From assembly GCA_016714495.1 (NCBI GenBank), contig JADKDU010000002.1:62001-126000 (forward strand): a DNA stretch of 64,000 nt, given 5' to 3'. The translations under genes and the position numbers were made by a program. Under the pieces are notes generated by a model. That model was not told the DNA's origin, did not search any database, and saw only the letters and a program-made list of their open reading frames with translations. This document shows positions 38,101 through 47,624 of this stretch, one piece after another. Origin of the DNA: Hyphomonadaceae bacterium. Its GTDB lineage: Bacteria; Pseudomonadota; Alphaproteobacteria; Caulobacterales; Hyphomonadaceae. Within the stretch, counting starts at the first letter, position 1. Each line of letters opens with the position of its first letter.

Positions 38101-38862
38101 TCAGTGCGCCTCGCCCAGAGCGTCATTGAGATAGACGCATGTGAGCATGGCGAACACGTAGGCCTGGAGGAACGCCACCAGGAACTCCAGTGCAGTCACA
38201 CCAACGATCAACGGCATCACGAGCAGTCCACCCATCAGCATGCCGACGCCGCCCAGGGCGACAGCAAGCGAAGGAATGAAGCCAGCGAAGACTTTGAGCG
38301 CCACGTGGCCACCAAGCATGTTCGCGAACAAGCGCATGCCGAGGCTGATCGGGCGTGACAGGAACGAGATGATTTCAATCGGCGTGACGATCAGGAGCAG
38401 CACGAACGGCACGCCTGACGGAACGAAGATCTTGAGGAAGCCGAAGCCCTTCTTGATGATCCCCACGAGCACTACGAGGCCGATGGTGAAGATCGCCATG
38501 AAGCCGGTGACGGCGATGTGGCTGGTGGTCGTGAACCAGTACGGCATCATGCCGACGATGTTCGCGATGAAGATGAAGGAGAAGAGCGTGAAGACGAGCG
38601 GGATGAAGGGTTTACCCGGCGCATGGTTCACGTCTTTCACGATGCCGGCGATGAACTGGTACCAGATCTCGGCGAGAGACTGCATGCGCGTCGGCACGGT
38701 CTTCATCTTCGAGGTGGCGGCGGCGAGGAAGGCGATCAGGACGAGAACGCCCACGACCATCCAGAAGGCCGAGTTGGTGAAGGACAGATCAAGGTCGCCG
38801 ATCCGGAAGTCGAACCAGCGGTCGAGCTTGAACTGGTGCATCGGGTCGGTGGCAATACTCAT
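38101..38862 (-). CDS. atpB: ATP synthase F0 subunit a
   Basis: 253 residues with about six membrane helices. The essential Arg is in SLGMRLFANMLGGH, and the final helix carries LEFLVAFLQAYVFAMLTCVYLNDA. It forms the proton half-channels against the c ring. Its ATG overlaps the atpI TGA (ATGA), so they are translationally coupled. Confidence 0.97.
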   Translation of the reverse strand: MSIATDPMHQFKLDRWFDFRIGDLDLSFTNSAFWMVVGVLVLIAFLAAATSKMKTVPTRMQSLAEIWYQFIAGIVKDVNHAPGKPFIPLVFTLFSFIFIANIVGMMPYWFTTTSHIAVTGFMAIFTIGLVVLVGIIKKGFGFLKIFVPSGVPFVLLLIVTPIEIISFLSRPISLGMRLFANMLGGHVALKVFAGFIPSLAVALGGVGMLMGGLLVMPLIVGVTALEFLVAFLQAYVFAMLTCVYLNDALGEAH

Positions 38863-39176
38863 GCGCCGTCGCCTTCGCCCTTCGTTACGTCGCCCTGCGG
38901 GGCACTGTTAGCCTTGGTGGCGGTCGCCACGACATTCCGGACGCCGGCAACGAACCCGAGCAGGAGGCAGATGATCGTGGCCCAAGGCGAAACCTTGAAA
39001 ACCGCATCAATCCCCAAGCCCAGGATCACTCCCACGATGACGGCGGCCGCGAAGTCCGACGCCATGCGGAAGCCCAGACCCATCCCCTTGCCCGTGCTCA
39101 TGCGAGCGGGGCGTTCTTGTGCGTCAATCTTCGCCTGGGCCTTCGCGATCCGGTCGTTCAGATCGTCTTTGCCCAT
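38859..39176 (-). CDS. atpI: ATP synthase assembly protein AtpI
   Basis: 105 residues from the ATG at 39176. A charged N-terminus (DDLNDRIAKAQAKIDAQE) is followed by two helices (FAAAVIVGVILGLGIDAVF, WATIICLLLGFVAGVRNVV) and a short tail. It matches the AtpI/AtpZ type that heads alphaproteobacterial F0 operons and helps assemble the c ring. It is the first gene after the promoter at 39262-39290. Confidence 0.9.
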   Translation of the reverse strand: MGKDDLNDRIAKAQAKIDAQERPARMSTGKGMGLGFRMASDFAAAVIVGVILGLGIDAVFKVSPWATIICLLLGFVAGVRNVVATATKANSAPQGDVTKGEGDGA

Positions 39177-39261
39177 GGGAAAAAATCCCGCAACAGGTGG
39201 GAGAAAGTCCGTCCCTGCGTGCAGCAAGGCCTTGGAAAGCCAAGGTTTCACCGCGCGCGAA

Positions 39262-39290
39262 GCTATATGGGCGGGTCCGAGTCCAGTCAA
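39262..39290 (-). promoter_or_regulatory. Putative sigma70-type promoter of the F0 operon
   Basis: Read on the minus strand: TTGACT (39290-39285), a 17-nt spacer, then TATAGC (39267-39262). Spacing is ideal and both hexamers are near consensus. The leader to the atpI ATG is about 75 nt. No other match this good was noticed in the interval. Confidence 0.6.
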
Positions 39291-39411
39291 GCAAATGTCA
39301 CGAGGTTTTATGGAGCTAGCGCCTTGAATATAGGCGCTAATTCCAAGGGCTATTAGGTCGCAGCGAAGTCGAGCGCCGGCGGACGCCGTTCTGAAGCCGA
39401 ACGGCGCGCAA

Positions 39412-41102
39412 CTATTGCGGCTTTGCGGCATCCTTGATCGCTGCGGCAACGGTCAGCTGTGGCGCAATGTCGGGGTAGTCGACGTAACAGGCCGCCTTCG
39501 ACATTTTTTCCGCGATCGAGCCTTCAATGATCGGGCGGAGCCCGGCTTCATCCTCGTTCGAGGCTGTCGTCTTGCGGGTCTTGCCGGTCTGGTCGATCTC
39601 GACCCTGGTCAGGACGCCGCTATGTGGCCCAAGAGCGCCGAGTTCGACACGACCGCCGCATGCGAAATGGTAACGCAGCCAGACAGCGCTGGCGCCGGGA
39701 AAAGCCGGGTCCGGCTTAGTAAGGACGCGCAGCACCCAACCCACAACCCCCACCCCGTTGGGGACCGGGTCGAACGTCTGGTCGTCGACATACCAGACAC
39801 TGTTGGCGGCGCTTCCGATCCTGACGAGCCCGGTTTTGGTTGTCGGTCCGGGCGGCGTTTTCGATCCCACCGTGAACGGATCTGCAGGCGGCGGGGAGGC
39901 GGCGGATAGGCGGCAGTGATGGCCTCGCCGACCGTCGTCAGCCGTTCGCCAGGGAACGAAGCTGTCTTGCATGCGATGCTCGACATCCCCTCCGCGACAG
40001 ATCCTTTGGGAACGGCCAGTATGTCATGATCGCCATCCCAGGTCTTGAGAAGCTTCCCGGTTCGATCGAGGTCTAGCGCTGCTTCGTTGCTGTACAGCTT
40101 GTCCTTGCAGTTCACAAAGTAGCGTTCCCACGTTGCGCGCGCTCCGGGCGTACGAGGAGCGTCCTTCGCAAAGACATGAAGCGCCCAGATCTCGATCAGT
40201 CCCTTCTTGTCTGCCGGTTTCGCGGACAGCTCATCTATGTAGTAAATGGAGTCGGCGTTGCTGGCCGAGATGTTGACCAGAGCCACGCGCGGTCCCGGCG
40301 CGGCGACGGCAACCGGCGCAGGCGCCAATGCATCCTTGATGGCGGCCCCGATCGTCGCGAAGCGTTCGCCTTTGATCGGAGCTGTTTTGCAGGCGATGCT
40401 CGCCAGCCCTGCCATGGCCGAGTTTTTGGTGATGGCCCTGACCTCGCCGTCAGCGTTTGCGATGCTTAGAAGTTCTCCAGTCACGTCGAGGTACATGACC
40501 GTCTCAAAAGTGTCGGTCATGTCCTTGCAATTCAGCAGGTAGCGCTGCCAGACCGCGCGGGCCTTGGGATGATCTGGAATATCGCGTGTATGAACCAGCA
40601 GCAGCCAGGCTTCGATGCGTCCGTTCTTGTCAGCCGGTTTCACCGACAGCTCGTTGGCGTAGAATTTGACTTCTCCGCTGGTCGACGTCGCGACCCGGAC
40701 GAGAGCCGTGCGCGCTTTGGGAAGGGGAACCTCGACGGTGTACGTTTCGGGCTCAGGCACGGCGGCCGGAGGCTTGGTCTGCAGGGCTTTCGGTATGACG
40801 AGACTGACGCCGCTGTTCGTGAATTCGAGCGGCGTCAGCGCGCAGTTCTTCAGGCTGGTGAGCAGTTCGGTGCGCGTTGCCGCCGTCTCGGGGTTGAGGC
40901 CGTTGTTCTTGATATGCAGATGAACGACCTGGCAGCTGGCCTGCGCCGACTGATCATAACAGCGCGACATCCAGATCTTCCGTCCGTCGGGGCAAAGATA
41001 GCCGCCAGCATCCGGACCCACGGCGAGCTTCGCGCTTCCCTGAGCGTGAGCCGACAACGCGGTGAGAGCTAGCAAGCCCGCTGCGAACATTCCATGGCGC
41101 AT
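39412..41102 (-). CDS. Secreted protein with three copies of one domain, frameshifted before the third
   Basis: It starts at the ATG at 41102 (GGAGGGG upstream) with a signal peptide ending SAHAQ and a Cys-containing N-terminal domain (residues about 20-120). Copy 1 has FYANELSVKPADKNGRIEAWLL, copy 2 YYIDELSAKPADKKGLIEIWAL, copy 3 WYVDDQTFDPVPNGVGVVGWVL; each continues with a Tyr-rich ARA-W-RY segment and a SIACKTA-like end. Copies 1 and 2 share one frame; copy 3 lies in the next frame. Adding one base in the GGGG at 39893-39896 rejoins them through a Pro run. No family is known to me. Confidence 0.75.
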
Positions 41103-41212
41103 CGGATCCCCTCCAGTCGGCCAAGTTGCAATCAGGCGACTCGTTTGCGCGTTTTGCAAGGGCGCCGTGCACGGAGGGTAGGGTTTATCTGCTGTTCGGG
41201 CGCGCCGCGTTA

Positions 41213-42171
41213 TCAGGCGGCGGCGTGGCGTTCGATCGTGATGTGGGCCAGTTCGTGGACAGGTTTGAGGCGTTCGCGGATCGTGACGAGATCGACGCCG
41301 GGATTGGCCGTCACGCTGAGGATGGCGGCGTGGGCGTCGGGGCCGATGCGCCAGACGTGGAGGTCGGCGATCCAGCAATCGCCGGGGTCTTCGATTTCCT
41401 GCCGGATTTCCTCGACGAGGTGCGGATCGGCGGTGTCGAGCAGCACGCCGGCGGTGTCGCGCATCAGGCTCCACGACCAACGCGCTATGACGACAGCGCC
41501 GACAATGCCCATCGCTGGGTCGAGCCAGAGCCAGTTGGCGTATTTGCCGGCGAGAAGCGCCACGATGGCGAGCACCGACGTGAGCGCGTCGGCCAGCACG
41601 TGAAGGTAAGCGGCGCGCAGATTGTTGTCCGAGCCATGGCCGTGATGGTGATGATCGTGAGGGTGGTTATGATCGTGATCGGGGGGTGATCGTGAGCTCG
41701 GCCATGGTGATGATGGCCGTTGCCGGCGAGCAGGGCGGCGCTTGCGAGGTTCACCGCAAGGCCGATGGCGGCGACGATGATGGCCTGATCGAACGCCACG
41801 GTGCTGGGCAAGACAAGGCGCTGGGCGGACTCGGCGGCGATGGCGAGCGCGACGACGCCGAGCACGAGTGCTGATGCAAAGCCCGCGAGATCGCCGACTT
41901 TGCCGGTGCCGAAGGTGTAGCGCGGATTGCGGGCATTGCGCTTGGCGAAGGTGTAGGCGAGGGCGGCGACGGTAAGCGCGCCAGCGTGGGTCGCCATGTG
42001 GACGCCGTCCGCAAGCAGCGCCATTGAGCCGAAAAGCGTGCCGGCGAGGATCTCGCCGATCATCATGATGGTCGTGAGGGCGACGACCCACATCGTGCGG
42101 CGGGCGTTGCGATCGTGATCCTTGCCGAGGAAGACGTGTTCGTGCCGGAGGTCCCGGGTTGCGTCAGACAT
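41213..42171 (-). CDS. dmeF: DmeF-type cation diffusion facilitator, frameshifted in its His-rich loop
   Basis: The first frame (42171 to about 41687) has HEHVFLGKDHDRNARRT, LADGVHMATHAGAL and four helices; the second frame (from about 41680) has HDHNHPHDHHHHGHG, then AAYLHVLADALTSVLAIVALL and the cytoplasmic domain ending HELAHITIERHAAA. Together they are a full Co/Ni/Zn exporter. The break is at GGGGGG (41681-41686); one more G restores the frame inside the His-rich metal loop. Seven bases separate it from the DmeR-type regulator upstream. DmeF exports cobalt and nickel in rhizobia and Cupriavidus. Confidence 0.85.
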
Positions 42172-42177
42172 GAACTC

Positions 42178-42453
42178 TCACTTCGAATAGCGGCGGATGA
42201 CGGTGATCAGCTGGTCGGCGGCTGATAGCCGGGCGTCATTGCTGAGCCGCGGGGCGGCGACGTGTTCGCGAACGAAATCGGCGAGAACTTCTTCGGTGAG
42301 ACCGGTGATTGCGCCACGGGCGCCGGAGACGAGATGCAGCACTTTCTCGCAATCGGCCTCGTCCTCGAGCGCTCGCTCGATACCTTCGAGCTGGCCGATG
42401 ATGCGGCGGACCCTCGCAGTAAGTTGCTTCTTTGAGGTTGTGGTGTGCGACAT
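42178..42453 (-). CDS. dmeR: RcnR/CsoR-family metal-sensing repressor (DmeR type)
   Basis: 91 residues, an all-helical CsoR/RcnR fold. His3, Cys35 and His64, three of the four RcnR metal ligands, are present at the same numbers; position 60, His in RcnR, is Phe here. Next to dmeF it should repress the exporter until cobalt or nickel binds. A perfect operator overlaps its start codon (42452-42473). No ribosome site is visible, so the transcript may be leaderless or nearly so. Confidence 0.9.
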   Translation of the reverse strand: MSHTTTSKKQLTARVRRIIGQLEGIERALEDEADCEKVLHLVSGARGAITGLTEEVLADFVREHVAAPRLSNDARLSAADQLITVIRRYSK

Positions 42454-42473
42454 AGGATAGGGGGGTATCCTAT
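42452..42473. promoter_or_regulatory. DmeR/RcnR-type operator
   Basis: ATAGGATA (42452-42459), six G (42460-42465), TATCCTAT (42466-42473): a perfect 8-bp inverted repeat around a G6 tract, the known architecture of RcnR and DmeR operators. It overlaps the dmeR ATG (42451-42453), so binding would block initiation of transcription very near the start codon. Confidence 0.85.
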
Positions 42474-42521
42474 ATGATTTGAATGCGCCAGAGCCTTTGC
42501 TGTCAGACGTGAAGAGGCGGA

Positions 42522-45500
42522 CTATGCGGCGGCGAGGCGTTCGGCGGCTTGCAGGTCGACAGAGACCAGTTTCGAGACGCCGCGTTCCTGCATGGTGACG
42601 CCGAACAGGCGATCCATGCGGGACATCGTCACTGCGTTGTGCGTGATGATAATGAAGCGGGTGAGGGTGCGGGTGCGCATCTCTTCCAATAGGCGGCAGA
42701 AGCGATCAACGTTCGCATCATCAAGAGGCGCGTCGACCTCGTCGAGGACGCAGATGGGAGCGGGGCGCGAGAGGAAGACCGCGAATATCAGAGCCGTCGC
42801 CGTGAGCGCTTGCTCGCCGCCGGACATCAGCGACAACTGGCCGAGGCGCTTGCCCGGGGGCGAGGCGTAGATTTCGAGGCCGGCGTCGAGCGGGTCGTCG
42901 CTTTCGGTAAGGCGGAGCTCGGCGTGGCCGCCGCCGAAGAGCGCGGTGAAGAGCGAACCGAAATGGCCGTTCACCTGATGAAAGGCGTCAACGAGGCGCT
43001 GGCGGCCATCCATGTTCAGCGCGTCGATGCCTTCGCGCAGCCTGGCGATTGCAGCGACGAGATCGTCACGCTCCTCGATCTGGAAGCCCATGCGTTTCGA
43101 GATTTCGGTCAGCTGCTCGTCGGCTTCCATGTTGACGGCGCCGAGCTGATCGCGTTCGCGGCGGAGCTGGGCGAGGCGGGTGTCGAGCGCGTGGGCGTCC
43201 GCGAGCGCTTCGGATTCTCCGGGCGCATCGGCGTCGCCATGTTCGGCGCGGGCCGCGCGGGCGGCGGCGATAACCTGGGCGACGACGCCCTCAAGTTCTT
43301 CGAGGTCCTTGTCGAACGCGGCGCGGACCTGTTCGGCGATCTCGGCTTCGCGCCGGATGGCGGCCTCCAGGCGCGATTCCGAACGAACAAGCGTCTCACG
43401 GGCGGAGGCGGATTGGTCACGCGCAGCGCGGGAGGCGAATTCGGTTTCGCGCAGCCGGCTTTCGGCTTCCGCCAGCGTATCGGCGGCGTCGCGTCGGGCG
43501 GCCTCTGCTGTCCCGCTGGAGGCAGCGAGATCGTCGAGCTTCTCCTGCATGGCCGCGGGCTGGCCCTTGGCCTTTTCGTAGGCGGTGCGATCTTCAGCAA
43601 GATCATGGCTGATGGCCGACAGGCGGCTGGAAGCTTCCGAGGCGCGGGCATGCCATTCGTCGCGGTCGCGTGCGAGCGCGAGGCGGGTCGCGGCAGCGCG
43701 TTCGGCTTCATGGATGAAGGCGTCGAGCGCGGCGGCGGCGACACGCTCGCCATCGCGCGCGCGGCGGACTTTCTCCGACAGGTCGGCGAGAATGGCGCGG
43801 TCGCGATCGGTGGGCGCGGTTGCAAGCGCAGACTTGGCCGCGGCGAGCGATTGTGCGGCAAGGTCGCGGTCGGCGGTGAGGCGACGGATGGTTTCGTCCA
43901 GCGCCGCGCCCTTGAGCGAGAGCCGTTCGACATCCTGTTCGGCGCGTAACGCGGCTTCGTGCGCCTGCGCCGCGGTGCGCGTAAGTTCCGGCACGTTGCG
44001 GCGGGCGGCCATCAGCGTGATTTCGGCGTCGGTAAGTTGTGATGAAGCTTTGGCGCGTTCGGCGGCGGCCGCATCGCGGGCGCTCAGCGCCGACTTGATT
44101 TCGATCTGAAGTTGCTGGCGACGCGCGCGCTGTTCCAGCTTTTCGGCCGCGGGAAGCGGCGCATCAGAGCGGCGGACGAAACCATCCCAGCGCCACAGGT
44201 CGCCTTCGCGGCTGACGAGACGTTGGCCGAGCTGCAGACGGGGCAGAAGGTCGAAACCCTGCGTACGATCGACGAGCCCGCATTGGGCGAGGCGCGCGCG
44301 AAGCTGCGCTGGCGCTTCGACAAGGTCGGTGAGCGGCGCTGCGCCTTCTGGCAAGGTCGCCGAGAACTCGCCGGAGCGGCCTGACCAGTGGGCAGGCGCT
44401 TCGAAGGCTGTTGGCGCATCAAGGTCTTCCGAAAGGGCGGCCGCGAGCGCGCGTTCGAGCCCCTGCGCGCGGATGCCTTCGATGACAGGAGGATGCGCCG
44501 GGTTGGCTGCCTCGCGCAGCAGACGGTCGAGGCCCTTCAGTTCGGATTCGAGTTCGCCCGCTTTTCTTTCTGCAGCGAGCAGAGGCGCCGTGAGGCGGGC
44601 TTCTAGGGCGCGGGCTTCATCGACGGCGCGTGAGGCGGCGGCGAGTGCGGATTGCGCGGCTTGTGCTCTTGCTTCGGCGTCGGCGTGGCGGGCTCGCGCA
44701 TCTTTCAGCGCAGTGTCCAGTCTGGCTGAATCGCCGAGGTCAACGCGTTCGGATTGCGCTTTCGCGAGGTCGGCGGCGAGGCGCGTGTGGCGATCGTCTT
44801 CGCGCTTTACGGCGCCCTGGGCGGCGGCAGCCTCTGCTTCGGCGCGAGCAAGGGCGGCGCGGCGCTGATCGGCTTCGGCTTCGAAGGTCTGGAGTTCGGC
44901 CATGGCCGCATCGACAGCGGCGGCAAGTTCAGCTTCGCGCTTCGCCTGGGCGTCGGGATCATCCGGAGGAAGCTGCGCTATGGCGGAAGCGGCGCGGTCG
45001 GCGCGAGCAGTGGCGTCGTCGCGCTGGACGGTTTCGCGCGTGGTTTCCTCGACGAGGCGCGTGATGTCGCGTTCGAGACGGGTGGACGTTTCCTTCGCCG
45101 CGTCGCGTTCCGCTTCGAGACGCGCAAGCTGGAGCTTGATGACGCCGAGCTTGCCAGCGGCTTCGGACTCGGCGGCGCGCAGTGGTTCGATGGCGGCGCG
45201 AGCTTCGAGTTCTACCGTGCTGGCTTTTGCGTTGACCGAGACGGTTTTCTGTTCGTTGGCCTTTGCGGCTTCGAGCGCAGCACGGGCTTGCGTTGTTTCA
45301 ACGACGGCTCCGCGCCAGCGGGCGGCGCCCAGACGTGCTTCAAGCGCGGCGATCTCTTCCGACAGCGCGCGATACTTGCGCGCCTTGCTGGCTTGGCGCT
45401 TGAGCGAGTTCGCCTGGCGTTCGACCTCGTTCATGATGTCAGCCAGTTTGGCGAGGTTTTCGTCCGCGGCTTTCAGTTTCAATTCGGCTTCGTGGCGGCG

Positions 45501-46025
45501 CGCCGCCAAGCCGCCAATGCCTGCTGCTTCTTCCAGAATCCGACGGCGGTTCTGCGGCTTGGCGCCGATCAATTCACTGATCTGGCCTTGGCGGACGAGG
45601 GCGGGCGAATTCGCGCCGGTGGATGCGTCAGCGAACAGGAGCTGGACGTCCTTCGCGCGGACCGTCCGGCCGTTGATGCGATAGGACGATCCCGCGCCGC
45701 GGCGGAGCATGCGGCGGATCTCGATCGTGTCTTCGTCATTGAACTCGGCGGGAGCCGAGCGCTCGGAATTGTCGAGCAGGAGCGTGACCTCCGCCATCTC
45801 GCGCGGGGGGCGTTGATCGGTGCCCGAAAAGATCAGGTCGTCCATCTCGCCGCCGCGCATGGCGCGGGCCGACGTTGCGCCCATCGACCAGCGCAGCGCT
45901 TCGAGCAAGTTGGACTTGCCGCAGCCATTGGGCCCGACAATGCCGGTGAGGCCTTCCTCGATCGGCACATCCACCGGATCGACGAAGGACTTGAAGCCCG
46001 CGATCTTGAGGCCGATCAGGTGCAC
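42522..46025 (-). CDS. smc: Chromosome segregation protein SMC
   Basis: 1167 residues. Walker A is GPNGCGKSNLLEALRW near residue 32, followed by long coiled-coil arms, a hinge at about 500-650, and the C-terminal head with signature LSLMSGGEQALTATAL and Walker B ICVLDEVDAPLDD. SMC dimers with ScpAB condense and separate chromosomes. Its upstream neighbours, DsbA-like genes and a DUF721 gene, form a familiar alphaproteobacterial order. Confidence 0.97.
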   Translation of the reverse strand: MHLIGLKIAGFKSFVDPVDVPIEEGLTGIVGPNGCGKSNLLEALRWSMGATSARAMRGGEMDDLIFSGTDQRPPREMAEVTLLLDNSERSAPAEFNDEDTIEIRRMLRRGAGSSYRINGRTVRAKDVQLLFADASTGANSPALVRQGQISELIGAKPQNRRRILEEAAGIGGLAARRHEAELKLKAADENLAKLADIMNEVERQANSLKRQASKARKYRALSEEIAALEARLGAARWRGAVVETTQARAALEAAKANEQKTVSVNAKASTVELEARAAIEPLRAAESEAAGKLGVIKLQLARLEAERDAAKETSTRLERDITRLVEETTRETVQRDDATARADRAASAIAQLPPDDPDAQAKREAELAAAVDAAMAELQTFEAEADQRRAALARAEAEAAAAQGAVKREDDRHTRLAADLAKAQSERVDLGDSARLDTALKDARARHADAEARAQAAQSALAAASRAVDEARALEARLTAPLLAAERKAGELESELKGLDRLLREAANPAHPPVIEGIRAQGLERALAAALSEDLDAPTAFEAPAHWSGRSGEFSATLPEGAAPLTDLVEAPAQLRARLAQCGLVDRTQGFDLLPRLQLGQRLVSREGDLWRWDGFVRRSDAPLPAAEKLEQRARRQQLQIEIKSALSARDAAAAERAKASSQLTDAEITLMAARRNVPELTRTAAQAHEAALRAEQDVERLSLKGAALDETIRRLTADRDLAAQSLAAAKSALATAPTDRDRAILADLSEKVRRARDGERVAAAALDAFIHEAERAAATRLALARDRDEWHARASEASSRLSAISHDLAEDRTAYEKAKGQPAAMQEKLDDLAASSGTAEAARRDAADTLAEAESRLRETEFASRAARDQSASARETLVRSESRLEAAIRREAEIAEQVRAAFDKDLEELEGVVAQVIAAARAARAEHGDADAPGESEALADAHALDTRLAQLRRERDQLGAVNMEADEQLTEISKRMGFQIEERDDLVAAIARLREGIDALNMDGRQRLVDAFHQVNGHFGSLFTALFGGGHAELRLTESDDPLDAGLEIYASPPGKRLGQLSLMSGGEQALTATALIFAVFLSRPAPICVLDEVDAPLDDANVDRFCRLLEEMRTRTLTRFIIITHNAVTMSRMDRLFGVTMQERGVSKLVSVDLQAAERLAAA

Positions 46026-46136
46026 GCGCGGTTCCGTTACGCCCTGAAAAACACGGGCTTTCGGTGGCTCTACGGGCGCAGGGCGGCGGGGTCAATGCCG
46101 GTCGCCAGCGGGGCGATGGACGCGGGGCTATGTGCG

Positions 46137-46784
46137 TTATTGCGGCGCTGCAGGCGTCGGTTTGGCCAGTTCCGCGTCGATGGCGGCCGAGAGGTCGTCC
46201 ATCGTCTGTTCCACATCCTTGCCGGCGATCACGAAGGTGGGCGTGGAGCTGACGAAGGGCGGGGATTCCCGCACGTATTTATGCATCGCGGCGTCGATCG
46301 ACTTGTCAGCGATGCACGTGCCGACCTGATCCATATTGAGGCCATGGCGCGCGCCGAGATCGCGCAGGTTCTTTTGGAGCCGCCAAGGATTGCGGCCGGA
46401 CTCGATGATCTCGTTCTGATGGTCAAAGAGATCGTCGATCACATCGAAGAATTTGGCTTCCCCCGCGCAGCGCGCGATGGCGGCGCCGGCGACAGAGATT
46501 TCGACCGGCGGCGTCGGCATCACAACCCAGGCGAGGCGCACCTTCCCTGTGTCGATATATTTCGCCTTCAGCTCCGGGAAGACCTGTTCGTGGAAGGCGC
46601 GGCAATGGCCGCATGTCGTCGACGCGAATTCAGTGATCAGAACCGGCGCCTTGGGATCGCCCATGACCGGCATGCCAAGAAAGGGCGTGATCTCGACCGT
46701 GTTGTAAGGCTCAGGCGCGCGCGGCTGTTCGCATGCGCCTAGCAGCACGGCGATGGCGGCAAAGGCCAGGCGGATGCGGGCCAT
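46137..46784 (-). CDS. DsbA-family thioredoxin-fold lipoprotein (CGHC)
   Basis: 215 residues from the ATG at 46784, lipobox LLGAC. The redox motif is CGHC in STTCGHCRAFH, the same dipeptide as protein disulfide isomerase, and the cis-Pro loop is VSSTPTFVIAG. It acts on periplasmic thiols. It is a tandem paralogue of the gene at 46793 (8 bp apart), with smc following 111 bp later. Confidence 0.9.
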   Translation of the reverse strand: MARIRLAFAAIAVLLGACEQPRAPEPYNTVEITPFLGMPVMGDPKAPVLITEFASTTCGHCRAFHEQVFPELKAKYIDTGKVRLAWVVMPTPPVEISVAGAAIARCAGEAKFFDVIDDLFDHQNEIIESGRNPWRLQKNLRDLGARHGLNMDQVGTCIADKSIDAAMHKYVRESPPFVSSTPTFVIAGKDVEQTMDDLSAAIDAELAKPTPAAPQ

Positions 46785-46792
46785 CTTGAGCG

Positions 46793-47554
46793 CTAGGATG
46801 GCGGGGTCGCAGGCGGCGTTGCGCCGGCCGGGGCGGCAGGAGCAGTCGGTGTTGGCGCGGGGGTGGTCGGCGCGGGTGTCGCGCCTGCGGTTGCGGGCGC
46901 GGGATTGCCAAGCTTCTTCTCGATGGCAGCCACCACGTTTTCCCACGTTGGGTCAGCCACGACTTCATCGTTGATGAAGATGGTCGGCGTCGCCCGCACG
47001 CCTTTGGCGGTGCCGTCCGCCTGCGACTTCAGGATCGACGCCTTCAGCTCCGGCTGGTGATCGATGCAGGTCATCACCTGTTCCGGCGACAACCCGAACT
47101 TCTGGCCGATCTGGTTCAGAACCGGCAGCGCGTTGCCTTCCTGCGCGCCTTTCAACAGGTCGTATTGGCGCGTGAAGAATTCGTCGACCATGTCGACATA
47201 TTTGGCCTCGCCGCCGCAGCGCGCGACTGACGCGAAGAGAAGGCCAACGCCGCCATTGTCGATCGGATAGTCGCGGTAGATCAGCCTCACCTTGCCGGTA
47301 TCGAGATACTGCGTCTTCAGCTTGGGCAATTCCCACTTCCAGAAGTCGCGACAGTGGGTGCAGGTGAGGGCGGCGTATTCGATCATCGTGACCGGCGCAT
47401 CCGCATTGCCGATCGGAACGTCGCCGAGAACCGGCGTCACGGCCACGGGCGTGAAGGCGCCGGTCTGCGCCTTTTGGTCCGAGCAGGCTGCGGCCAGCGC
47501 GAGGGTCGCGGCGAAGACCGGCGTGATCAGGTGGCGGATGGCATGGGCGGACAT
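46793..47554 (-). CDS. DsbA-family thioredoxin-fold lipoprotein (CTHC)
   Basis: 253 residues, lipobox LAAAC. The motif is CTHC in ALTCTHCRDFWKWE and the cis-Pro loop is VRATPTIFIND. The tail after about residue 218 is a Pro/Ala/Thr-rich stretch of some 35 residues, likely a spacer. It differs from its neighbour by the CTHC dipeptide, which suggests a different redox potential. Confidence 0.9.
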   Translation of the reverse strand: MSAHAIRHLITPVFAATLALAAACSDQKAQTGAFTPVAVTPVLGDVPIGNADAPVTMIEYAALTCTHCRDFWKWELPKLKTQYLDTGKVRLIYRDYPIDNGGVGLLFASVARCGGEAKYVDMVDEFFTRQYDLLKGAQEGNALPVLNQIGQKFGLSPEQVMTCIDHQPELKASILKSQADGTAKGVRATPTIFINDEVVADPTWENVVAAIEKKLGNPAPATAGATPAPTTPAPTPTAPAAPAGATPPATPPS

Positions 47555-47624
47555 CGGGCGTTCCTCGTGATTTCAGCGGTTTTGGCCAAAGGCGGGCCTG
47601 CGGTCAACGCTTACGGTGGGGCGG

